From assembly GCA_910583855.1 (NCBI GenBank), contig CAJTYL010000009.1, forward strand, positions 7,065 to 71,064: 64,000 nt of DNA, given 5' to 3'. Under the pieces are notes generated by a model, which ran no database searches, had not been told where the DNA came from, and was given only the letters and a program-made list of their open reading frames with translations. This document shows positions 55,960 to 64,000 of the stretch, piece after piece. This DNA is from an uncultured Christensenella sp. Lineage in GTDB: Bacteria > Bacillota > Clostridia > Christensenellales > Borkfalkiaceae. Position 1 is the first letter of the stretch, and every line of letters begins with the position of its first letter. The position numbers were made by a program, and so were the translations under genes.

Positions 55960-58470
55960 TTAATGCTTTTCCGATCGGAAGATAAGCTCGTCGTCCTTGA
56001 CGTCGACCGTAACCGTTTCGCCGGGGAGAATGTGGTTGGCTAAGATTTCGTCCGAAAGTCTGTCCTCAATGCGCTTTTGCACGACCCTCTTTAACGGACG
56101 TGCGCCGTACATGTCGTTATAGCCCTCGTCCAAAAGCTTATCCATTGCCGCGTCCGAAATACTCAAGGTGATATTTCTGTCTTTAAGCCTTGCAGAAAGT
56201 CCGTCGATTATCTTGTAGCAGATTTTACCCGCTTCTTCCTTGGTGAGTTTGCGGAAGATTATGATATCGTCGAGCCTGTTCAAGAACTCGGGCTTGAACT
56301 GCTCTTTGAGCGCTTCGTTGATGTTGTCCTTCATATTGTCGTAGCCCGCGTCCGCCTCGTCGCCAGAAGTGAAGCCGAAGTTTGACATCTTCTTAATCTG
56401 GCTTGCGCCGACATTGGAAGTCATTATAATTATGGTGTTTTTGAAGTTTATAACCCTGCCCTTGCTGTCCGTAAGTCTGCCGTCGTCAAGGATTTGCAGA
56501 AGGATATTGAACACGTCGGGGTGGGCTTTTTCCACTTCGTCGAAAAGGACGACGGAGTAGGGCTTTCTTCTCACCCTTTCGGTGAGCTGACCGCCGTTGT
56601 TATCGTCGTAACCGATATATCCCGGGGGCGCGCCTATAAGTTTGGATACGGAGTGCTTTTCCATAAACTCGGACATATCCATTCTTATCATAAGCCGTTC
56701 GTCGCCGAACATTACCTCCGCAAGGGCTTTGGCAAGGTCGGTTTTACCTACGCCCGTAGGTCCTACGAAGATGAACGAACCTATGGGTTTATTCGGCTCG
56801 TTAAGTCCTGCGCGGGCGCGGCGGATAGCCTTCGATACGGCGGAAACCGCTTCGTCCTGACCGATTATTCGCTCATGCAAATTCTCCTCCAAATGAAGAA
56901 GTTTTTCGCTTTCCTGCTCGGTGAGCTTGACGACGGGCACGCCCGTCCAACTGCTGACGATATCCGCAATTTCGTTGCTGCCGATATTGGGCGCGGTGGT
57001 CTGCTTTTCACCGTTCCATTCGGAATTCAGCTTCTTTATTTGCTCCTGAATTTCATTCATTTCGTCGACAAGCTTTTGCGCCTGCGAATAGTTTTCTCCC
57101 TTTGCCGCTTTATCCTTTTGCAGGGTGAGGCGTTTCAGCTTTTCTTCAAGTTCCTTTACCTCGTCCGGGCTTTTAAGGCTGTTTAGACGGGCGCGTGAAG
57201 CCGCTTCGTCAATGAGGTCGATAGCCTTATCGGGCAGGAACCTATCGGTTATATATCTGTGCGAAAGGGTTGCGGCGGCTATTATGGCTTCGTCGGTTAT
57301 AACTACCTTGTGGTGGGCTTCGTACTTGTCGCGGAGTCCCCTTAAAATAGAAACGGTATCATCTACCGTGGGCTCGTCAACCTGAACGGGAGTGAAACGG
57401 CGTTCGAGAGCAGCGTCCTTTTCAATGTACTTTCTGTATTCCTCCAAAGTGGTTGCGCCTATCGTCTGTAATTCGCCGCGGGCAAGCATGGGTTTTAATA
57501 TGTTTGCCGCGTCCATATTGCCGTCGGATGTTGCGCCTGCGCCGACAATTTGGTGAATTTCGTCAATGAAGAGAATGACGTTGCCGCTGTTCTTTATGGA
57601 ATTGATAGCGTTTTTAAGCCTTTCTTCAAAGTCGCCGCGATACTTCGCGCCGGCAACCATCGAAGATAAATCGAGCGAGAAAACTATTTTGTTCTTTAAA
57701 AGGTCGGGCACTTCGTTCTTCACAATTGCCTGCGCAAGCCCCTCGACTACGGCGGACTTGCCGACGCCCGGCTCGCCTATCAACACGGGATTATTTTTCG
57801 TACGGCGGGATAAAACCTGTATGATTTTATCAATTTCTTTTTTTCTGCCGATAACGGGGTCTATCTTGCCCTCGCGCGCCTTTTGGGTTAAATCCGAGCC
57901 GTACTGCAACGTCGATTTGTCCAGCGTGGGATAATTTTTACTTTCTTTTTTCTTTGAGGAATTGCCCGTCGGAGTTGAAAATAAACTCTCAAACGCTTTA
58001 AAAGGGTTTTCGTCCTCTTCCTGCTCCTCGGGAAGGCCGCCCGACAGGGCAAGCTCAATCTTGCTTGAAAGCTTGGCAAGATTTACGCCTAACGCGCGCA
58101 AAATGCGCATTGCAAGGCACTCCGTTGAGGACATAACGGACAAAAGCATATGCTCGGTTCCAGCTAAAGAGTCCTCTCCGTTTATGTCGATTGACAGCTC
58201 CAACGCGCGCTCAATCATATGCTTTGTGCGCGGGGTATAGCCGTTTATATTCGAGTGTCTGTCGATTGAACGGGCAAAATACTCGCGGTAGGCAGGTTCT
58301 GACACGTCGCACTCGGTAAGGATTTTGTACGCCGTGCAGTCGGGGCAGTTGAGCATTGCAAAAACTATGTGTTCGCTACCGATATAGCTACTGCCGTAAA
58401 GCTTTGCCGCTTCTTCGGCAACCGAAATAACCTGTTGCAAGTTGTCTGTAAACTTATTTATATATTCCAT
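55960..58470 (-). CDS. clpC: ClpC, ATP-dependent protease/chaperone subunit
   Basis: AAA+ unfoldase that feeds ClpP. 836 aa: N-terminal double Clp_N repeat (residues 5-140), first AAA domain with GEPGVGKSAVVEGLA and a UVR-like middle (KAAKGENYSQAQKLVDEMNEIQ). The second AAA domain has GPTGVGKTDLAKALAE, and a ClpB_D2-small C-terminus follows. In Firmicutes it also degrades proteins marked with phospho-arginine by McsB, whose gene is just upstream. Confidence 0.96.
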   Translation of the reverse strand: MEYINKFTDNLQQVISVAEEAAKLYGSSYIGSEHIVFAMLNCPDCTAYKILTECDVSEPAYREYFARSIDRHSNINGYTPRTKHMIERALELSIDINGEDSLAGTEHMLLSVMSSTECLAMRILRALGVNLAKLSSKIELALSGGLPEEQEEDENPFKAFESLFSTPTGNSSKKKESKNYPTLDKSTLQYGSDLTQKAREGKIDPVIGRKKEIDKIIQVLSRRTKNNPVLIGEPGVGKSAVVEGLAQAIVKNEVPDLLKNKIVFSLDLSSMVAGAKYRGDFEERLKNAINSIKNSGNVILFIDEIHQIVGAGATSDGNMDAANILKPMLARGELQTIGATTLEEYRKYIEKDAALERRFTPVQVDEPTVDDTVSILRGLRDKYEAHHKVVITDEAIIAAATLSHRYITDRFLPDKAIDLIDEAASRARLNSLKSPDEVKELEEKLKRLTLQKDKAAKGENYSQAQKLVDEMNEIQEQIKKLNSEWNGEKQTTAPNIGSNEIADIVSSWTGVPVVKLTEQESEKLLHLEENLHERIIGQDEAVSAVSKAIRRARAGLNEPNKPIGSFIFVGPTGVGKTDLAKALAEVMFGDERLMIRMDMSEFMEKHSVSKLIGAPPGYIGYDDNNGGQLTERVRRKPYSVVLFDEVEKAHPDVFNILLQILDDGRLTDSKGRVINFKNTIIIMTSNVGASQIKKMSNFGFTSGDEADAGYDNMKDNINEALKEQFKPEFLNRLDDIIIFRKLTKEEAGKICYKIIDGLSARLKDRNITLSISDAAMDKLLDEGYNDMYGARPLKRVVQKRIEDRLSDEILANHILPGETVTVDVKDDELIFRSEKH

Positions 58471-58497
58471 AAAAATTTATACCTCTATTTTGAATAA

Positions 58498-58573
58498 TCG
58501 GGATTCTTCACTTCGTTTTGCACCATAATTATAGGAAAAAGATTCTTTGTTTAACTAAGAATGACAGTACGGG
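58498..58573. repeat. Dispersed TTCTTC..AGAATGAC repeat, degenerate
   Basis: GGGATTCTTCACTTCG at one end and AAGAATGACAG at the other, separated by about 40 bases. It occupies the mcsB-clpC gap. Confidence 0.65.
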
Positions 58574-58585
58574 CAATGTTTAAAT

Positions 58586-59596
58586 TTAAGAAACAGTGTG
58601 TTTTTTTAGATATTTTGCGGTGAACTGCGCTCGGTAAACGTCGCGCTCTTCAGCGGTGAGCTCTCTGCCTGCGGCGGCGTTTATATTGGAAGGGCGCATT
58701 TTTACGCACAGTTCGTCGACGCTTGAAACGTCGTCGAGATTGATATAGCCGAGGCACGCGCCGAGCTTTACGCTAGAAGAATAGCGGATAAGCTCTTCCG
58801 TTGTAAGCTTTGCACAGTTGGTCAGCACGCCGTACGAGCGCAGACAGCCGTCCTGAACGTCAATCGCAGACGCGCCGTTTTTCAGGTTCTGGCGCTGCGC
58901 GTCCTCTAAGGCGCAAACCTTTTCAACCACCTCTTCCACCTGAGAAATTATATACTCTTCGGTGACGCCGAGCGTTACCTCGTTGCTTATCTGGTAGAGG
59001 TAACCTTCCGCCTGACTGCCTTCGCCGTAAATTCCGCGGACGGTAAGCCCCAAGCGGGATATGCTTTTTATTACCTTTGGCATAAGTCCGTTAATCGAGA
59101 GCGCGGGAAGAAAAAGCATTACAGACGCCCTAAGCCCCGTGCCGAGATTGGTGGGACACGCAGTTAAAAATCCGAGCTGCTCGTCGTAGGCGAACTTCAT
59201 TGACTTTGCAATGCAGTTGTCGATTTCGGACATAGTGTCGTAGGCAAGCCGTAAATCGTAACCCTTGACGATGCACTGTTCGCGCAGGTGGTCCTCTTCG
59301 TTAATCATTACGGACACGTTTTCCTCGCGGTTGATGAGCGCGGCGGAATACTTTCTGGTTTTTATAAGGTTGGGGCTTATAAGGTGGTTTTCCTTTAACG
59401 ACAACGCCTCGGCGTCCGATATACCGTCCATGTAATAGAGCTTGAATTCGTCCAACCTTGACAGTGCGGAGGTTACGAGGCGGATTATCTCCTTTGCCTG
59501 TTTCTCGTCCTTCAAGTGATACGGGAAAGAATAGCCTTCAAGATTGCGCGCAAGCCTTACGCGGGTTGAAACCACGATCTTGGATAAATCAGCCAT
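58586..59596 (-). CDS. mcsB: Protein arginine kinase McsB
   Basis: Phosphorylates arginines to mark proteins for ClpCP. 336 aa with guanido-kinase features: VVSTRVRLARNLEGYSFP at the start, the MINEEDHLREQ segment with the catalytic Glu and LGFLTACPTNLGTGLRASVM with the reactive Cys. The C-terminal RPSNINAAAGRELTAEERD contains the arginine-binding loop. It overlaps mcsA by 8 bp. Confidence 0.95.
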   Translation of the reverse strand: MADLSKIVVSTRVRLARNLEGYSFPYHLKDEKQAKEIIRLVTSALSRLDEFKLYYMDGISDAEALSLKENHLISPNLIKTRKYSAALINREENVSVMINEEDHLREQCIVKGYDLRLAYDTMSEIDNCIAKSMKFAYDEQLGFLTACPTNLGTGLRASVMLFLPALSINGLMPKVIKSISRLGLTVRGIYGEGSQAEGYLYQISNEVTLGVTEEYIISQVEEVVEKVCALEDAQRQNLKNGASAIDVQDGCLRSYGVLTNCAKLTTEELIRYSSSVKLGACLGYINLDDVSSVDELCVKMRPSNINAAAGRELTAEERDVYRAQFTAKYLKKHTVS

Positions 59597-60074
59597 CGTT
59601 TTCTCCCCCGAAAAGCGTTTTGTTTATCTCGTAAATGCGCTTATTCAATCTGCCTGCGTCAACGTAACGCTTTTCGCGAAGCGCCGCTTCAAGCTGTTCC
59701 TGCAACGCTTTCAGCCTGCGGTGGAGCCCTAACTCGTCGTTGTTAGTGCCGACCTTGCCGACGTGCTCGACTTTGCCGTGTATGGCGTTGATTGCGGGAA
59801 GAAGTTCTTCCTTGAAAACGTCGTAACAGCTTGCGCAGCCCAAAAGCCCGCTTCTTTCATAGTCGGCGTATGTAGTGCCGCACACGGGGCAGACTTTTTT
59901 AGGCGCGTTTGAGCCGAAAAGCCAAGCGCACACATCCTCGCTCATTTTAGAGTGAAGCTGACCGTACATCTCCTGACTGCACTTTGCGCAGAGGTGGCTT
60001 TCGTATTTTTCACCGTTTATAATTTCCACGTAGTTTTCGGTTGCTACGTTCTTTTTACAGCGTTGACAGAGCAT
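59589..60074 (-). CDS. mcsA: McsA, activator of McsB
   Basis: 161 aa zinc protein with four Cys pairs (CQRCKK, CAKCSQ, CPVCGTTY, CASCYD) and a C-terminal UVR motif (LKALQEQLEAALREKRYVDAGRLNKRI). It activates McsB. First gene of the operon. ctsR, which normally precedes it, is absent, and I see no CtsR box (GGTCAAA repeats) near the promoter. Confidence 0.94.
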   Translation of the reverse strand: MLCQRCKKNVATENYVEIINGEKYESHLCAKCSQEMYGQLHSKMSEDVCAWLFGSNAPKKVCPVCGTTYADYERSGLLGCASCYDVFKEELLPAINAIHGKVEHVGKVGTNNDELGLHRRLKALQEQLEAALREKRYVDAGRLNKRIYEINKTLFGGENDG

Positions 60075-60094
60075 TTTATTTTCCTTTCCCTTTT

Positions 60095-60122
60095 ATTATA
60101 ATAAAAAATTCGGCGTAGTAAA
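60095..60122 (-). promoter_or_regulatory. Promoter of mcsA-mcsB-clpC
   Basis: On the minus strand TTTACT (60117-60122), 16 nt, TATAAT (60095-60100). Confidence 0.7.
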
Positions 60123-60161
60123 CAAATTTATAAAAAATTGTAATTTTTTTACTCAATTAAA

Positions 60162-60190
60162 TTGAATATTCGCATCCGCCGTGATATAAT
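60162..60190 (+). promoter_or_regulatory. Promoter of the GGGtGRT gene pair
   Basis: TTGAAT (60162-60167), 17 nt, TATAAT (60185-60190). A normal leader with GGAGG follows. Confidence 0.8.
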
Positions 60191-60231
60191 ATCAATCGGT
60201 AAATCAATAAATACGGAGGTTTAGTTAAGTA

Positions 60232-60960
60232 ATGCAATATTCAAAAGATATTGAAAATATGATTTGCGTTGCCAAAGGCGTTTCGGGCAAGTTCGAACAC
60301 GGTCCCGCGCCTATCCCCGAAGAAGGACAGTGGATTCAGGCAAAGGAAATCAAGGACATCAAAGGTTTTACGCACGGAATAGGCTGGTGCGCACCCCAGC
60401 AGGGAGCCTGCAAGCTTTCACTGAACGTTAAAGACGGTATCATCGAAGAGGCTTTGGTTGAAACGATAGGCTGCTCGGGTATGACCCACTCCGCCGCTAT
60501 GGCTGCGGAAATTCTCCCCGGCAAGACTATTTTGGAAGCGCTGAACACCGACCTCGTGTGCGACGCGATTAACACCGCTATGCGCGAATTGTTCTTGCAG
60601 ATAGTTTACGGCAGAACGCAGTCGGCTTTCTCCGAGGACGGACTTCCCATAGGCGCAGGACTTGAGGACCTGGGTAAGGGGCTTCGTTCGCAGGTCGGCA
60701 CTATGTACGGTACGAAATTAAAAGGCGTAAGATATCTTGAAATGGCGGAAGGCTACGTTCTCTCGCTTGCGCTTGACAAGAACAACGAAGTTTGCGGATA
60801 CAAGTTCCTTTCCGTCGGCAAGATGACGGACTTCATCAAAAAAGGACTTTCTCCAATCGAAGCTTACGACAAGGCTATCGGCACTTACGGCAGATACTCG
60901 AAGGAGAGCGGCGCCGTTAAGCACATTGACCCCAGAACGGACAAGGAGGTTGAAGAATAA
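60232..60960 (+). CDS. Fe-S cluster assembly scaffold-like (NifU_N-type) protein
   Basis: 242 aa with no signal peptide. The first 140 residues resemble the NifU/IscU scaffold fold: VKDGIIEEALVETIGCSGMTHSAAMAAEIL, with a Cys after GIGW and the GC pair. The usual third Cys position maps to LVCDAINTAMREL. The rest (YLEMAEGYVLSLALDKNNEVCGYKFLSVG) is family-specific. Ribosome site GGAGG is 10 nt upstream. It overlaps the next gene by one base (TAATG), so the pair is translationally coupled. Confidence 0.75.
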   Translation: MQYSKDIENMICVAKGVSGKFEHGPAPIPEEGQWIQAKEIKDIKGFTHGIGWCAPQQGACKLSLNVKDGIIEEALVETIGCSGMTHSAAMAAEILPGKTILEALNTDLVCDAINTAMRELFLQIVYGRTQSAFSEDGLPIGAGLEDLGKGLRSQVGTMYGTKLKGVRYLEMAEGYVLSLALDKNNEVCGYKFLSVGKMTDFIKKGLSPIEAYDKAIGTYGRYSKESGAVKHIDPRTDKEVEE

Positions 60961-61961
60961 TGGCTCTTTTTGAAAGTTACGAAAGACGCGAGAAGAAAAT
61001 CCTCGGCGTGCTGAAAGAATACGGCATCAAAACCATAGAGGAATGCAAAGATATTACCTTGAAAGCGGGCATTGACGTGGACAAAATCGTCCGCGGCACG
61101 CAGCCTATCTGCTTTGAAAACGCAGTTTGGGCGTACACTGTAGGCGCGGCTATTGCTATCAAGTGCGGTTGCAAAAGGGCTGCCGATGCAGCGACCAAAA
61201 TCGGTATCGGCTTGCAGAGCTTCTGCATCCCCGGCTCCGTTGCGGAAAACAGAAAAGTAGGTTTGGGACACGGCAACCTCGGTTCTATGCTCCTCTCCGA
61301 AGAAACGGACTGCTTCTGCTTCCTTGCAGGACACGAATCGTTTGCGGCGGCAGAAGGCGCGATTAAGATTGCGGAAAACGCAAACAAAGTGCGCACCAAA
61401 CCTTTAAGAGTTATCCTGAACGGCTTGGGCAAAGACGCGGCGTATATCATTTCGAGAATTAACGGGTTCACTTATTGCAGGACTTCTTTCGACCCGTACA
61501 CCGAAACGGTTAAAGTAGTTGACAGCGTTGCGTTTTCGGACGGTCCCAGAGCAAAAGTTAAATGCTACGGCGCGGATAACGTTCCAGAAGGCGTTGCAAT
61601 TATGAAGATGGAAAACGTTTCCGTTTCCATTACGGGCAACTCCACCAACCCCACCCGTTTCCAGCATCCTGTTGCAGGCACTTACAAGAAGTGGTGCGTT
61701 GAGAACGGCGTGAAGTACTTCTCGGTTGCTTCGGGCGGCGGCACGGGCCGAACCCTCCATCCCGATAATATGGCTGCGGGTCCTTCCTCTTACGGTATGA
61801 CCGACACGATGGGCAGAATGCACTCCGACGCACAGTTTGCAGGCTCTTCCTCCGTTCCCGCCCACGTGGAAATGATGGGCTTAATCGGCATGGGCAACAA
61901 CCCTATGGTGGGAGCGACGGTTGCCGTTGCAGTTGCAGTGCAGGAAGCTATGACGAAGTAG
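60960..61961 (+). CDS. GGGtGRT family protein
   Basis: 333 aa. Contains the name-giving segment SVASGGGTGRTLHPDNMAAG near residue 260 and an N-terminal ERREKKILGVLKEYGI. A Cys-rich middle (CFENAVWAYTVGAAIAIKCGCKRAADAATKIG, CFCFLAGHE) and a Gly-rich C-terminus (LIGMGNNPMVGATVAVAVAV) follow. I recall this family as conserved in Clostridia and always beside an Fe-S scaffold-like gene. Its biochemical role is not established. The pair has its own promoter and a perfect terminator. Confidence 0.78.
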   Translation: MALFESYERREKKILGVLKEYGIKTIEECKDITLKAGIDVDKIVRGTQPICFENAVWAYTVGAAIAIKCGCKRAADAATKIGIGLQSFCIPGSVAENRKVGLGHGNLGSMLLSEETDCFCFLAGHESFAAAEGAIKIAENANKVRTKPLRVILNGLGKDAAYIISRINGFTYCRTSFDPYTETVKVVDSVAFSDGPRAKVKCYGADNVPEGVAIMKMENVSVSITGNSTNPTRFQHPVAGTYKKWCVENGVKYFSVASGGGTGRTLHPDNMAAGPSSYGMTDTMGRMHSDAQFAGSSSVPAHVEMMGLIGMGNNPMVGATVAVAVAVQEAMTK

Positions 61962-62006
61962 TAAATATACAGCATATAGTGTAATATTAAATTATGAATT
62001 CTAAAT

Positions 62007-62037
62007 ATAGTGGTTTCCTCGGAAACCACTATTTCTT
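62007..62037 (+). terminator. Terminator of GGGtGRT pair
   Basis: Arms ATAGTGGTTTCC and GGAAACCACTAT followed by TTCTTTATTT. Confidence 0.88.
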
Positions 62038-62061
62038 TATTTATAGGCAAAATTTTGTATC

Positions 62062-62161
62062 ACGTCCACACCTCGTCCACATTTATTTCATAGTGTGGAC
62101 GCGAATTAACTAAAAATATCTATAATAAAATGTGGACACGGCACGTCCGTGTCCACATTAA
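62062..62161. repeat. Cluster of GTCCAC inverted repeats at integrase end
   Basis: CGTCCACA (62062) pairs with TGTGGACG (62094). A perfect hairpin AATGTGGACACGG / CCGTGTCCACATT follows at about 62129-62161, with ATTTTATT after it on the minus strand. The second hairpin can end integrase transcription. The repeated half-site GTCCAC may also be an attachment or arm site. Confidence 0.65.
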
Positions 62162-62262
62162 AGTCAAATATAACAGTTAATTTATATAATTTTGCGACTT
62201 TTGCTTTTTTGTTAGAAATTTATCTGCCCAACCATAGGGTCGTTAAATTGTATTATGGCAAA

Positions 62263-63503
62263 TCACAATTTGAACAAAGTGTTCAGTGCGCTTCTTCCGC
62301 GATTTCTCATAATTTCCGTTGTATGCTCATACACTTCAAACGTTGTGTATATGTCCGCATGTCCCAAACGTGTTTGAATGTATTTTTGGTCCACCCCTAT
62401 TTCAGCAAGCATAGTTGCATGGGTATGCCTCAAAGAATGAAAATCAAAATCCTTAAAAATTTCTTTTTTTATTATCATAGTAGTATGTTGTATAGTGCGT
62501 GGAGTAATATATGAGCCGTCTTCTCTTACACAAATTAAATGAATTTGGTTGTTTATTGCCCCTTTTTTTATTCTATTAACACTAACTTGATAAAGTGGTA
62601 TTTTTCCATTAAAAGACAATTCAAATGGCACAAAATAATTCTGGTATCTTTGGTTATAGTACTCTTTTGCCCTATCTTGCCTGTCCTTTTCATTTTTCAG
62701 AATTTTAGTCAACTCGTCACCAATTTCTATTACACGATAAGAATTATATTTAGGCGCAGATTTACTCCGCTCATTATCTGCCATCCATTGTACTTGCCTA
62801 TTGATATAAATAATCTTGTTTTCCAAATCGATATCTTCCCAACACAAAGCAAAAGTTTCCCCCAGGCGCAAACCGCATTCATAGGCTATTTTAAGCGGAA
62901 TAAAGCTAGACGTCCTTTCAGGAAATCTTTTAAAAATCTCTTGCATTATCTCAGGTTTAATGAAATGATGCGGTGCCGAACGCGTTGGTATTTTCGGTAT
63001 TCTGTTGCGCGGAGTCTTAAGTCTTATTGCAGGAGAGAAATTTATGTAGTGATTATCCACTGCGTAATTCATACTTTTGGTAAGTAATGCTTTAAAAGAA
63101 ATCAACGAATTTATAGAATAACCGTTATCATACATTTCGACTAGAAAGGCTTGTAGCAGTTCTCTTGTTAAAGACTTTAATCTATAAGAACCCAATTTAG
63201 GTTTAAGCAAATTTTCTACTGCTTTCTTGTAACTGGTCAACGTCGTTGGCTTTAAATCTACCTTACAATCATTTTCGAACCAAATATCAAAAAAATCCGC
63301 AACAGAAATCTGGTTGTTAACCACATGCCCGTAATTCTCATACTGCGCCATAGCTGCTCGTCCCGCTTTCGTGCTTCAGTTACCGTTTCAAATCCACTCT
63401 TTGACTTCCACTTCCTTTTACCTCCTACACTCGCTATTTCAAAGCGGTATTCGTAAACCGTTCCTTTTGTTGTAAAACGCTTTCTGATACATAAATCAAT
63501 CAT
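62263..63503 (-). pseudogene. int: Tn916-type tyrosine integrase with frameshift
   Basis: Two overlapping frames together make an integrase of about 410 aa. The first frame (from ATG 63503) gives the N-terminal arm-binding domain, TVYEYRFEIASVGGKRKWKSKSGFETVTEARK. The second (from before 63351) gives the core-binding and catalytic domains: ISVADFFDIWFENDC, ECGLRLGETFALCWEDID with the first catalytic Arg, and HSLRHTHATML plus LGHADIYTTFEVYEH with His-x2-Arg, His and Tyr. The break is at CGAAAGCGGG (63363-63372). Adding one A restores the expected EARKAGRAAMAQYENYG. All catalytic residues are present downstream. The gene is markedly A/T-rich compared with neighbours. No excisionase is seen. Confidence 0.85.
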
Positions 63504-63528
63504 ATAAAATCTCCATATAAATAATAAT

Positions 63529-63547
63529 CCACCCGCTTAGCGGGTGG
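63529..63547. repeat. CCACCCGC / GCGGGTGG hairpin before integrase
   Basis: CCACCCGCT and AGCGGGTGG with one loop base. The same arms end both XRE cassettes. Here it lies 26 bp upstream of the integrase start. Confidence 0.65.
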
Positions 63548-63559
63548 TATTTCATTTTC

Positions 63560-63660
63560 GGGCAATAAGCCCTAATCACTACTGGCTGCGCACAAGTGCG
63601 CCAGAGAATCGGGCAGACACCCACGCATGGATTATCTGCCACTCGTAAACGAGCTTTTTT
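63560..63660 (+). ncRNA. Candidate structured RNA with terminator
   Basis: Four hairpins in a row: GGGC/GCCC (63560-63572), CTGG..GCGCAC-AA-GTGCGCCAG (63582-63604), GGCAGA/TCTGCC (63612-63640) and CTCG-TAAA-CGAG (63642-63653), followed by six T. No ORF fits. No promoter was identified. The class is unknown. Confidence 0.4.
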
Positions 63661-63663
63661 ATG

Positions 63664-63760
63664 CAGTCATTCTGAACCCCCTTGTGGGGTGAAGAATCCC
63701 ATTGGTCGTTGCGGCGGTCGACTCCGTATTAGGGGATTCTTCGCTTCACTCAGAATGACC
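63664..63760. repeat. Inverted pair of the GATTCTTC..AGAATGAC repeat
   Basis: GTCATTCTGAAC at the left and CAGAATGACC at the right, with GAAGAATCCC and GGGGATTCTTC inside. Two units face each other and could form a long hairpin. Confidence 0.75.
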
Positions 63761-64000
63761 GTTTGTCGATATATTTATTTCCTTTGTTCTGTTCGCTTGT
63801 TTCTTTTTCTTCCTTGTGTTTTGTTTCTCCTCATCGGCAATAGCCTCATTAGAACCCCGCCACTATGGCGGGGTTTTCGTTTACACAAAAAATTAACGGC
63901 AGTAAAACTGCCGTTTTAAGTATAAAAAAATTTAATTGATCCTTGTGTTTTTATATAAAAATAGTCGTTTAATTTCCCTTAAATAACTAAGAATTATTGT
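63761..64000. other. Gene-free tail with two terminators
   Basis: Hairpins AACCCCGCC / GGCGGGGTT (63853-63877, then TTT) and AACGGCAG / CTGCCGTT (63895-63918, then TTT) read as plus-strand terminators, but no plus-strand gene precedes them in the window. I see no supportable CDS. Confidence 0.55.

Noticed and set aside
60075..60231. CtsR operator upstream of mcsA
   Set aside because: No tandem GGTCAAA-like heptads are present; only a plain promoter was found.
63596..63919. 107 aa plus-strand ORF at the window end
   Set aside because: It runs through the candidate RNA hairpins, the inverted repeat pair and two terminators. The peptide contains the usual repeat-derived FASLRMT string.

Overview
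The window looks like chromosomal DNA of an anaerobic, endospore-forming member of the Bacillota (Clostridia). Sporulation and germination genes are present: spoVAC, a broken spoVAD, yabP, yabQ, cwlD, a SigH-type sigma factor, a SpoVB-like flippase and a BclA-like collagen protein. So are the Firmicutes-type mcsA-mcsB-clpC operon, pyruvate formate-lyase and class 1B PyrD/PyrK. A gut Clostridia relative is my guess from general gene style; I cannot fix a genus. No rRNA and no CRISPR array was seen. UGA is a normal stop.

Layout. 0.2-5.8 kb (minus): truncated spoVAD, spoVAC, an SDR enzyme, a ZIP metal transporter, a VTT-domain membrane protein, folA and thyA. 5.9-10.9 kb: tRNA-Pro and tRNA-Thr, a transglutaminase-like protein, a collagen-like exosporium-type protein with a TPR glycosyltransferase beside it, a SPOR-like membrane protein and a polysaccharide deacetylase. 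11.0-17.4 kb (minus): the operon pyrB-pyrC-pyrF-pyrK-(170 aa membrane protein)-pyrD-pyrE behind a leader with a terminator and a 29-codon leader ORF. 17.4-26.2 kb: phosphoesterase, a Cys-rich probable coat protein, a LysM protein, a SpoVB/MurJ-like flippase, a split TauE pair and a 1455 aa lipoprotein-like surface protein. 26.4-34.3 kb: small membrane proteins, rsmF, a DEDDh exonuclease, a DxD protein, serS and a P-type ATPase. 34.5-43.5 kb: two small XRE-repressor cassettes flanking gyrB-gyrA and yabP-yabQ-divIC-ppx-M50 peptidase. 43.7-51.3 kb (minus): the housekeeping run mrnC-rlmB-sigH-dnaX-ybaB-recR-gpsA-typA. 51.4-55.9 kb: cwlD, a surface-protein remnant, and pflA-pflB behind a ZTP-type riboswitch candidate. 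56-60 kb: mcsA-mcsB-clpC without ctsR. 60.2-62 kb: an Fe-S scaffold-like gene with a GGGtGRT-family gene. 62.2-64 kb: a frameshifted Tn916-type integrase and a structured, gene-free tail.

The most distinctive layer is non-coding. A dispersed intergenic repeat with long (about 120-165 bp) and short (about 30-50 bp) forms fills gaps between co-directional genes. A second repeat (the CTCATCCGTC / CCTTCCCC hairpin) occurs three times and seems to supply the yabQ start. A third, encoding the familiar HSERSEE string, lies in frame inside the ppx gene. Several promoters place the -10 box only 6-10 nt before a start codon, suggesting leaderless mRNAs. The strongest regulatory find is the riboswitch candidate before pflA-pflB. 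Its last conserved bases form the 5' arm of an intrinsic terminator.
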